Positions 1-5,537 of a stretch of 6,728 bases of DNA are shown piece by piece. The translations under genes and the position numbers were made by a program. The notes below the pieces were generated by a model that saw only the letters and a list, made by a program, of their open reading frames with translations, was not told where the DNA came from and did no database searches. The stretch's first letter is position 1. Each line of letters starts with the position of its first letter. The DNA is from Clostridiales bacterium (GTDB lineage Bacteria; Bacillota; Clostridia; Oscillospirales; Oscillospiraceae), in NCBI GenBank assembly GCA_017577345.1, contig PITX01000073.1:1-6728 (forward strand), given 5' to 3'.

Positions 1-1172
1 GCGGTGAGGCGGACTACAGCGCAGTGGAAGCTGCCAAAGCAATGATTCCTGCTGACCTGAGTGAATATACCGAGGATTCCGTACAGGCACTCAACGATGC
101 GCTCGCCGCAGTCGAAAAGGGATTGACGGAAGACAAACAGGCGCAGGTCGATGCTTGGGCAAAGGCGATCCGTGACGCGCTTGCAGCCCTTGTCCGAAAG
201 GACGGAAGAATGCCCGCTGACTATACTGCAGTCATGGATGCACTGGCACAGGTGCCGGGCGATCTCAGTGTGTATACGGAGCAGACCCGCGAGGCGCTGA
301 CGGCTGCTGTGAATGCAGTGCGTATAGGCTTGACGGAAGATGAACAGGCACAGGTTGACGCTTGGGCAAAGACAATTACTGAAGCAATTGCTGCATTGAT
401 CTACCGACCGGCGGATTACAGCAAGGTCGAGAATGCGAAGAAAAACATCCCGGCAGACCTGACCGTCTTTACCGAAGAAAGCGTGAAAGTGCTCAACAAT
501 GCACTGGAGTCGGTCATAGAGGGCGTTTTGATTGACCGGCAGGCACAGGTCGATGCATGGGCTAAGGCAATTGAAGCAGCGATTGCCGCGCTGGAAAAGA
601 AACCGTGTGACGGCGGCGACCATTGTCCGGGTAAACGCTTCACCGATATGCCGGATGTGAAAAACTGGGCGCATGAAGGAATTGACTTCGTAATTTCTAA
701 CGGTCTGTTCAACGGTATGAACAATACCACATTTGCTCCCAAAGGGCAGATGACCCGTGCAATGCTTGTCACAGTGTTGTGGCGTTTGGCAGGCGAGCCG
801 AAGGAAGGCAAGAATATCTTTACCGATGTGAAGGATGGCTCGTGGTATTCCGATGCGGTCGCATGGGCGTCGAAAAACGGTGTCGTAGATGGTATTGGTG
901 GCGGTAAATTTGCCCCGGCTGATATCGTGACGCGTGAACAGCTTGCCACGATCCTTTACCGCTATGCGGGGAGACCGGAAGCAGCAGCCAATCTTCACGG
1001 TTTTTCCGATCAGAACAAGGTCAGTGCATGGGCAAAGGATGCAATGTGCTGGGCGATTGCGGGAGGAATTATTCGCGGTGCTGCTGATAACGGTAAGCTA
1101 TGGCTCAACCCGCAGAAGGGTGCGACCAGAGCAGAGGTCGCAGCCATGATCATGCGCTTTGCCGCAAAATAA
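1..1172 (+). CDS. SLH-domain surface protein with FIVAR-like repeats, 5'-truncated
   Basis: This is the C-terminal part of a cell-surface protein; the window cuts off the start, and the signal peptide would lie upstream. The frame is open from position 3. The first codons (reading GEADYSAV) already belong to a repeat, so the GTG at 24 is not the real start. Three FIVAR-like helical repeats (9-605) are followed by a short linker with two cysteines (C-x5-C, 606-626) and three SLH domains at about 639-800, 819-977 and 1002-1169. The SLH domains carry TRAM, TREQ and TRAE at the usual ITRAE-motif position. SLH triplets are known to bind secondary cell-wall polymers, so the protein is inferred to be wall-anchored by its C terminus, with the repeats as a spacer or adhesion stalk. 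The stop TAA (1170-1172) is followed by a hairpin. The ligand or enzymatic role lies outside the window and is unknown. Family assignment is secure; function is not. Confidence 0.93.
   Translation, partial: GEADYSAVEAAKAMIPADLSEYTEDSVQALNDALAAVEKGLTEDKQAQVDAWAKAIRDALAALVRKDGRMPADYTAVMDALAQVPGDLSVYTEQTREALTAAVNAVRIGLTEDEQAQVDAWAKTITEAIAALIYRPADYSKVENAKKNIPADLTVFTEESVKVLNNALESVIEGVLIDRQAQVDAWAKAIEAAIAALEKKPCDGGDHCPGKRFTDMPDVKNWAHEGIDFVISNGLFNGMNNTTFAPKGQMTRAMLVTVLWRLAGEPKEGKNIFTDVKDGSWYSDAVAWASKNGVVDGIGGGKFAPADIVTREQLATILYRYAGRPEAAANLHGFSDQNKVSAWAKDAMCWAIAGGIIRGAADNGKLWLNPQKGATRAEVAAMIMRFAAK
9..605 (+). repeat. Three tandem FIVAR-like protein repeats
   Basis: Three in-frame units lie at 9-215 (69 residues), 216-410 (65) and 411-605 (65). 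Each begins ADYS/ADYT, then has a [IV]P-x-DL-[ST]-x-[YF]-TE segment, and ends with the strongly conserved QAQVDAWAK followed by an Ala-rich helix ([IL]AAL). The first unit is longer because of an insertion near its end (RKDGRMP). DNA conservation is highest around the QAQVDAWAK block (138-164, 345-371, 540-566), while the rest of each unit has diverged, so the duplication is not recent. Similar helical repeats (FIVAR type) are common in surface proteins of Gram-positive bacteria. The exact family name is by recognition only. Confidence 0.88.
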
Positions 1173-1183
1173 GCATAATATAC

Positions 1184-1225
1184 GGGCTGCTGCAGGAAGC
1201 TGCAGCAGCCCAAAATCTTTCTGTT
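1184..1225 (+). terminator. Hairpin terminator after the SLH gene
   Basis: A perfect 12-bp, GC-rich stem (arms 1184-1195 and 1200-1211) closes on a GAAG tetraloop, 11 bases after the stop codon. The T-tract is poor: AAAA comes directly after the stem, and the T-rich part (TCTTTCTGTT) starts only at 1216. It is therefore a plausible but non-canonical intrinsic terminator. It could also act as a 3'-end stabilising hairpin. Confidence 0.7.
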
Positions 1226-1252
1226 GCAAAAACGAAAATAATGGAGTAAAAT
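1224..1252 (+). promoter_or_regulatory. Putative sigma-A promoter of the zinc-ribbon gene
   Basis: TTGCAA (1224-1229) and TAAAAT (1247-1252) are separated by exactly 17 bases, in an A-rich stretch just after the upstream hairpin. The start of transcription would fall near 1259, giving a leader of about 28 bases before the ATG at 1287. Both boxes differ from consensus at one or two bases only. It is a prediction from sequence. Confidence 0.6.
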
Positions 1253-1286
1253 AAATACAGACTATAAAACAACGGAGGTTACAATT

Positions 1287-1826
1287 ATGGCATTTTGTGC
1301 AAGATGCGGTGCGCAGACCGCAGACGGTGCAAGCTTCTGCGCAAACTGCGGCGCACCGCTGCAGCAGCAGTATCAGCAAGCTCCGCAGTATCAGCAAGCT
1401 CCCTATCAGCAGTACCGTCAGGCACCCAATCAGCAGTATCAGCAGGCACCCAATCAGCAGTCCTCTTTTGACAACTTCTTTAACACACCGGATTATACGG
1501 CACAAATGCACCCGAATGATATTGCGCAGAACAAGGCTATGGGTATCCTTGCATATCTCGGCATCCTTGTGCTGATTCCGATTTTTGCGGCACCGCAGTC
1601 CAGATTTGCCCGTTTCCATGCAAACCAGGGCTTGATTTTGGATATCGCGGCAATGGTCATCAGCATTCTTGCCGGTGTTCTTACATCAATTGTACCGCCT
1701 CTCGGCATTCTTCTTACCCTGATCGACCTGCCGATCATTGCGTTGCTGATCCTCGGCATCGTAAATGCAGCAAGCGGCAAGGCAAAGGAACTGCCGCTGA
1801 TCGGCGAGATCAGAATTCTCAACTAA
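1287..1826 (+). CDS. Zinc-ribbon membrane protein with Gln-rich linker (DUF4870-like)
   Basis: A complete 179-residue protein. The ATG at 1287 follows GGAGG (1274-1278) with an 8-base spacer. Residues 4-21 form a zinc ribbon with two CxxC knuckles (C4/C7 and C18/C21). Residues 26-58 are a Gln/Pro/Tyr/Asn-rich linker of short repeats. Hydrophobic segments at about 84-102, 116-136 and 138-161 are likely membrane helices. Between the first two is a RFARFHANQG motif (residues 106-115), which I recognise from small DUF4870-type membrane proteins in Firmicutes. The zinc ribbon is predicted to sit in the cytoplasm, tethered to the membrane by the flexible linker. The gene stands alone with its own promoter and terminator. 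Molecular function is unknown; proteins of this layout are usually annotated only as zinc-ribbon domain proteins. Confidence 0.9.
   Translation: MAFCARCGAQTADGASFCANCGAPLQQQYQQAPQYQQAPYQQYRQAPNQQYQQAPNQQSSFDNFFNTPDYTAQMHPNDIAQNKAMGILAYLGILVLIPIFAAPQSRFARFHANQGLILDIAAMVISILAGVLTSIVPPLGILLTLIDLPIIALLILGIVNAASGKAKELPLIGEIRILN
1360..1460 (+). repeat. Short repeats coding a QYQQAP/QAPNQQ linker
   Basis: The segment codes for repeated Gln-Tyr-Gln-Gln-Ala-Pro and Gln-Ala-Pro-Asn-Gln-Gln units. Exact DNA repeats are visible: an 18-base unit at 1419-1436 and again at 1443-1460, and a 14-base unit at 1371-1384 and again at 1389-1402. Such near-identical direct repeats favour slippage, so linker length probably varies between strains. 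Confidence 0.85.
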
Positions 1827-1834
1827 ATTCCATA

Positions 1835-1867
1835 GAAAAAGCTCAGGTCAGCGACCTGAGCTTTTTC
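1835..1867. terminator. Bidirectional intrinsic terminator
   Basis: A perfect 15-bp stem (arms 1835-1849 and 1853-1867) has a 3-base loop. The outer part is A5 on one arm and T5 on the other, so either strand gives a GC-rich stem running into a U-tract. It lies 8 bases after the stop of the + strand zinc-ribbon gene. It directly abuts the stop codon (1868-1870) of the - strand ABC gene, so it should end both convergent transcripts. Confidence 0.92.
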
Positions 1868-3634
1868 TTATATCGCGTATTGACTTGTATAGATTTGATA
1901 GTAGAAGCCCTGCTTTTCCAGTAGCTCCTGATGCGTTCCTTGCTCCACGATCTGACCGTGGTTGAGCACCAGGATCAGATCGGAATCCACGATCGTGGAC
2001 AGGCGGTGCGCGATGACGAACACCGTGCGGCCCTCCATCAGCTTATCCATGCCTTTCTGGATCAGAATTTCCGTGCGGGTATCCACATTGGAGGTCGCTT
2101 CATCCAGAATGAGAAGCTGCTTATTTGCGAGCAGGGCGCGGGCAATCGTCAGAAGCTGCTTCTGACCGGCGGAGATCGTGGTGGTATCCTCGCTGATCAC
2201 CGTGTCATAGCCCTGCGGCAGGGTGTGGATGAAGTGGTCGCAGTAGGCGCGGTCGCAGGCATCTATGATCTCCTCGCGTGTTGCGTCAGGCTTGCCGTAG
2301 GCAACATTTTCCGCGACGGTACCCTTGAACAGCCAGGTATCTTGCAGCACCATGCCGAACAGGTCACGCGTGCTGTCACGCGACAGCGTTGCAACATCCT
2401 GACCGTCGATCAGTATTTTTCCGCCGTTCAGATCATAGAAGCGCATGAGAAGATTGACGATCGTCGTTTTGCCTGCACCGGTCGGCCCGACGATGGCAAC
2501 ATTCTGCCCCTTTTTGACATCAATGCAGAGATCCTCGATCAGCGGTTTGTCCTTGCTGTAGGAGAAATCGACATGCTCAAAGCGGATGTTGCCCTCCACC
2601 GCTGCATGAATCTCCTCTGCGGGACGGATTTCTTCTTCCAGATCCAGCACATCGTAGACGCGCTTAGCGGAAGCCTTGACCATTTGAAGCTCTCCGAACC
2701 CGCTTGCAATGCGCTCCAGCGGAGCGGAAAGCTGTTTCGCAAACAGAATGACGGTGACGACCGTTCCGACGGGAACGGAGCGATAGACGATCAGCCAACC
2801 GCCGAGCAGAGCGATCAGGATATAGGCCAGCGCATTCGTAAAGGCAATGATCGGCTGAACGATGCTCTGAAGGAAGTTTGCTTTCCGGGCAACCTCCTGG
2901 TGATCTGTGTTGATCTCATCATGGTGCTGCTGCACATGATTTTCTAAATTGAACGCCTTGGTCGCCGGGAAATTCGTGTAGCTTTCCTCCACGGTGGAAT
3001 ACATCTTGCCGAAGTACTCAAAGGAGGCGTGCCAGCTTTTTTCGCTCAGCGAGGCAAGCTTAGAGGAAAGCCACAGCGACAGCGGCATGACAGCAAGCAC
3101 TGCCAACGCAAGCAGCCAGCTCTTCAGGAACATGAATACCGCAATTGCGAGAATCTGCAGGAAGCCGGTGATGAGGATTTCGATGATACCGTGGATGCTG
3201 TTGCCCATGGATGAAACATCTTCCTGCATCTTTTCGATGATGTCACCGGCAGGTGTCTTGTCCATGAAGGACACCGGCAGACGCTGCAGCTTGTCGGACA
3301 TGCGGATACGCAGTCCTGCGGTGTAGAAACGGCTGACGACGTGGTTGAGCAGATAATGATTGCCGTAGGTGATACCGGCATTTGCCGCGTAGACGGCAAA
3401 CAGAATCAGCAGATCGGGAAGCAACTGGGCGGTAAGGGAGGCAGACGGATCTCCCTGCAGCCATGCGTAGAGCTGATCGATCAGCTTACCCAACAGCTCC
3501 GGCGTTGCAATGGCGCAGGCGATGATGCCTACGGAGAGGAGGCTCGACAAGATCAGCCATTTCCGGATCGGACGGGTGTCTCGCACCATACGACGCACCG
3601 TGCTGTTGATGAACGGCTCTTTGTTCTTTTTCAT
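1868..3634 (-). CDS. ABC exporter subunit, catalytic half (TM288/BmrD-like)
   Basis: A 588-residue half-transporter with an N-terminal six-helix exporter domain (hydrophobic segments at about 26-46, 70-92, 147-168, 172-192, 258-283 and 288-305) fused to a C-terminal ATPase. ATPase motifs: A-loop Tyr359, Walker A GPTGAGKT (383-390), Q-loop Gln431, signature ISAGQ (487-491), Walker B LLILD (507-511) followed by the catalytic Glu512, D-loop SNVD, and switch His542 in IAHRLST. The signature differs from LSGGQ, which is typical of the partner that faces the degenerate site in heterodimeric exporters such as TM287/288 and BmrC/BmrD. It is translated with the upstream gene: its ATG overlaps that gene's stop (ATGA) and has its own AGGAGG 9 bases upstream. 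It probably forms an obligate heterodimer with that product and exports drugs, lipids or peptides. The substrate cannot be read from sequence. Confidence 0.95.
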   Translation of the reverse strand: MKKNKEPFINSTVRRMVRDTRPIRKWLILSSLLSVGIIACAIATPELLGKLIDQLYAWLQGDPSASLTAQLLPDLLILFAVYAANAGITYGNHYLLNHVVSRFYTAGLRIRMSDKLQRLPVSFMDKTPAGDIIEKMQEDVSSMGNSIHGIIEILITGFLQILAIAVFMFLKSWLLALAVLAVMPLSLWLSSKLASLSEKSWHASFEYFGKMYSTVEESYTNFPATKAFNLENHVQQHHDEINTDHQEVARKANFLQSIVQPIIAFTNALAYILIALLGGWLIVYRSVPVGTVVTVILFAKQLSAPLERIASGFGELQMVKASAKRVYDVLDLEEEIRPAEEIHAAVEGNIRFEHVDFSYSKDKPLIEDLCIDVKKGQNVAIVGPTGAGKTTIVNLLMRFYDLNGGKILIDGQDVATLSRDSTRDLFGMVLQDTWLFKGTVAENVAYGKPDATREEIIDACDRAYCDHFIHTLPQGYDTVISEDTTTISAGQKQLLTIARALLANKQLLILDEATSNVDTRTEILIQKGMDKLMEGRTVFVIAHRLSTIVDSDLILVLNHGQIVEQGTHQELLEKQGFYYQIYTSQYAI

Positions 3635-3649
3635 TTTCTTGCACCTCCT
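3631..3649 (-). promoter_or_regulatory. ATGA overlap and internal ribosome site coupling the ABC genes
   Basis: On the - strand the ATG of the downstream subunit (3634-3632) shares bases with the TGA stop of the upstream subunit (3633-3631). An AGGAGG (3649-3644) lies inside the last codons of the upstream gene, 9 bases before that ATG. This layout supports translational coupling and balanced production of the two subunits. Confidence 0.9.
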
Positions 3650-5364
3650 GTCTGGGAGGCGAAGATTTCCCGATAGATTTCACATTGCTCCAACAGCTCA
3701 GCGTGCTTTCCCGCACCGACCAGCTTGCCCTCGTTGAGCACGAAAATGCAGTCGGAATTCATTGCGGAGGTGACGCGCTGTGTGATGACGATCTGCGTCC
3801 TGCCCGCAAACTGACTGTTCAGACGGGTACGCAGCTTTGCCTCCGTCAGGAAGTCCAAGGCGGAGAAGCTGTCGTCAAAAATATAGATCGGCGCATCCTT
3901 GATAATACAGCGTGCAATCGCCAGACGCTGCTTCTGACCGCCGGACAGGTTAGTGCCGGACTGCTCCAAAATATAGTCCATGCCGTCCTTCTGCTCTGCG
4001 ATGAAGTCCGAAAGCTGTGCGATATCCAGCACTTCGCGAATTTCATCCTCTGTCGCGTCCATGCGGCCCATCTGTACATTTTCACGCACCGTGCCGGAGT
4101 AGATCATGGATTTCTGCAGGGCGCAGCTGATATTACGGCGAATGGTCTTGCGGGAGATGGTCGCTGCGTCACGCCCGTCAAATAAGACACGGCCGTCGGT
4201 CGGCTGACGGAAGGAAAGCAGCAGGGAGACCAGCGTGCTTTTGCCCGAGCCTGTACCGCCGATGCCGGAAATTCTGTCACCGGGCTTTATATGCAGCGTG
4301 CTATGGCTGAGGGCTGCCCGATCTGCACCCTCATACTGGAAGGAGGCATCCTCAAAGTCGATTCTGCCGGAGAAATGCAAATCCTCCTCCGGGATCAAGT
4401 CTGCCGTTCCTTCTGCTTCCATGACCTCACAGATTCGTTTGGCGGCGACTCTGGCGTGAGGGAACATAATGATTGCAAACGAGGCGGAAATCAGCGCGTT
4501 CAGCACCAGCTCAACATACTGGATCACGGCGAAAATATCGCCGGGGGTCAGATCACTGCCGCCTTGGATACGCAGACCGCCGACCCAGACGATCAGCGCA
4601 ATGGCAATGTTCAGAACAAAGGTCGTCATCGGCACGGTCAGCGCCATCGTCGTGTTCGCCTTGATGATGTTTTCCGCCATGACATGCGTTGCCTCAGCAA
4701 TTCGCTCATGCTCGCGCGGCTCACGGTTAAAGGCGCGGATGACGCGGATACCGCGGATACGCTCTCTGACGATGTCGTTCTGACGGTCACAGTATTTGTC
4801 CGAAAGCTCCCAGCGCGGCGTGATCTTTTTGCCGAGCAGAACAACGACAACAATGACCAGAGGCACCATGGCGAGCATGATGAGCGACAGCGTAATATCC
4901 TTGGAGAAACAGAGTGCAACACCGCCGACAAACATGATCGGGATAATAAAAATATTTCCGCTGAGCATGGAGGCGACCCAAGCCAGTGTGCCGACATCAT
5001 GCGTTGAGCGCGTGACCAGACCGCCCGTACCGATCTTGCCCATTTCCTCAAAGGTCATGGTATGTACCTTGCGAAAAATCGCAGAACGCAGGTCACGGGT
5101 GAACGCAGTTGTGATGCGGGAGGTCAGACGAAAACCGGCAATGACAGCCGCCAGACTGATCAGTGCAACAGCAAGCATGATGCCGCACATTTTGGCAGTA
5201 TAAGGGAATGTATTCTCTACCGCGGAGCGGTAAACGCCGTTGTCCAGAATGCTGCTCATGATGGTCGGCAGTGCGAGATTGCACAGTACGGAAACTGCCA
5301 TCAGCAGCGTAGCGAAAACGATACGCTTTCGCTGCGGTTTCAGGTAAATCAGAAGCTTTCTCAT
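3631..5364 (-). CDS. ABC exporter subunit with degenerate ATP site (TM287/BmrC-like)
   Basis: First gene of the operon, 577 residues: a six-helix exporter domain (hydrophobic segments near 15-37, 57-79, 133-153, 157-178, 240-263 and 277-300) followed by an ATPase. Motifs: A-loop Tyr344, Walker A GGTGSGKS (369-376), Q-loop Gln417, a perfect LSGGQ signature (473-477) and Walker B IYIFD (493-497). The residue after Walker B is Asp498 instead of the catalytic Glu, and the H-loop His is replaced by Gln529 (ITQRVTS). These two changes mark the degenerate-site subunit of heterodimeric exporters, so with the downstream gene it should make one consensus and one weak ATP site. I chose the ATG at 5364 because AAAGGAGG lies 6 bases upstream. 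A GTG at 5412 would add 16 residues but has no properly spaced ribosome site. Substrate unknown. Confidence 0.95.
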   Translation of the reverse strand: MRKLLIYLKPQRKRIVFATLLMAVSVLCNLALPTIMSSILDNGVYRSAVENTFPYTAKMCGIMLAVALISLAAVIAGFRLTSRITTAFTRDLRSAIFRKVHTMTFEEMGKIGTGGLVTRSTHDVGTLAWVASMLSGNIFIIPIMFVGGVALCFSKDITLSLIMLAMVPLVIVVVVLLGKKITPRWELSDKYCDRQNDIVRERIRGIRVIRAFNREPREHERIAEATHVMAENIIKANTTMALTVPMTTFVLNIAIALIVWVGGLRIQGGSDLTPGDIFAVIQYVELVLNALISASFAIIMFPHARVAAKRICEVMEAEGTADLIPEEDLHFSGRIDFEDASFQYEGADRAALSHSTLHIKPGDRISGIGGTGSGKSTLVSLLLSFRQPTDGRVLFDGRDAATISRKTIRRNISCALQKSMIYSGTVRENVQMGRMDATEDEIREVLDIAQLSDFIAEQKDGMDYILEQSGTNLSGGQKQRLAIARCIIKDAPIYIFDDSFSALDFLTEAKLRTRLNSQFAGRTQIVITQRVTSAMNSDCIFVLNEGKLVGAGKHAELLEQCEIYREIFASQTGGARK

Positions 5365-5378
5365 AATAATCCTCCTTT
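5365..5378 (-). promoter_or_regulatory. Strong ribosome site fixing the start of the ABC operon
   Basis: AAAGGAGG (5378-5371 on the - strand) sits 6 bases before the ATG at 5364. It decides the start in favour of this ATG over the in-frame GTG at 5412. Its first two bases overlap the downstream arm of the leader inverted repeat. Confidence 0.88.
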
Positions 5379-5420
5379 CCGGAAGAACAGGTAAGAAACG
5401 GTCAAAATTCACTTCCGAAA
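5377..5420 (-). promoter_or_regulatory. Inverted repeat in the ABC operon leader
   Basis: Arms at 5412-5420 and 5377-5385 can form nine pairs on the - strand transcript (TTTCGGAAG with CTTCCGGAA, one G-U pair), around a 26-base loop. The promoter-distal arm touches the ribosome site. The other arm would be within a few bases of the predicted RNA start. It could be a hairpin that affects translation or an operator for a DNA-binding protein; the sequence cannot separate these. The long loop makes a strong RNA hairpin doubtful. Confidence 0.45.
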
Positions 5421-5429
5421 ATGTATTCT

Positions 5430-5459
5430 ATCATACAGATTGTAAAAAGAGAAGTCCAA
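5430..5459 (-). promoter_or_regulatory. Putative promoter of the ABC operon
   Basis: On the - strand, TTGGAC (5459-5454) and TATGAT (5435-5430) are separated by 18 bases. This would start RNA near 5423 and leave a leader of about 60 bases. The -10 box is one base off consensus and the -35 two bases off. It lies back-to-back with the promoter of the CDF gene. Confidence 0.6.
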
Positions 5460-5472
5460 ACAGAAAAAACAG

Positions 5473-5501
5473 TGTACTTTTTCCAATATTTTTAGTATAA
5501 T
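5473..5501 (+). promoter_or_regulatory. Putative promoter of the CDF gene
   Basis: A perfect TATAAT (5496-5501) is preceded, 17 bases upstream, by a weak -35 (TGTACT, 5473-5478). The weak -35 could mean low activity or dependence on an activator. Its -35 is 13 bases from the -35 of the divergent ABC promoter, so one bound regulator could affect both. Confidence 0.55.
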
Positions 5502-5537
5502 TGTGTGTAATATATCCGAAAAGAGGCTTTTGTTTCA

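Noticed and set aside
24..26. GTG at 24 as the true start of the SLH protein
   Set aside because: The frame is open further upstream and those codons (ADYS) complete the first repeat, so the gene begins before the window.
9..605. The repeated stretch considered as a CRISPR array or mobile-element repeat
   Set aside because: The periodicity is 195-207 bases, in frame and conserved at protein level, so it is a protein-domain repeat.
416..949. A 177-codon - strand open frame within the SLH gene
   Set aside because: It is antisense to conserved repeats and SLH domains, with no ribosome site or recognisable domain.
1931..2947. A 338-codon + strand open frame opposite the catalytic ABC subunit
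   Set aside because: It lies wholly antisense to a gene with all ABC motifs. Its translation has no recognisable domain and is rich in His, Asp and Arg, as expected from the reverse complement of a coding frame.
4291..5007. A 238-codon + strand open frame opposite the first ABC subunit
   Set aside because: Antisense shadow: its translation is low-complexity Asp/Arg/Asn/Gln-rich and matches no family I know.
5365..5412. Upstream GTG at 5412 as the start of the first ABC subunit
   Set aside because: The extra 16 residues have no properly spaced ribosome site, while the ATG at 5364 has AAAGGAGG 6 bases upstream and gives the N terminus usual for the family.
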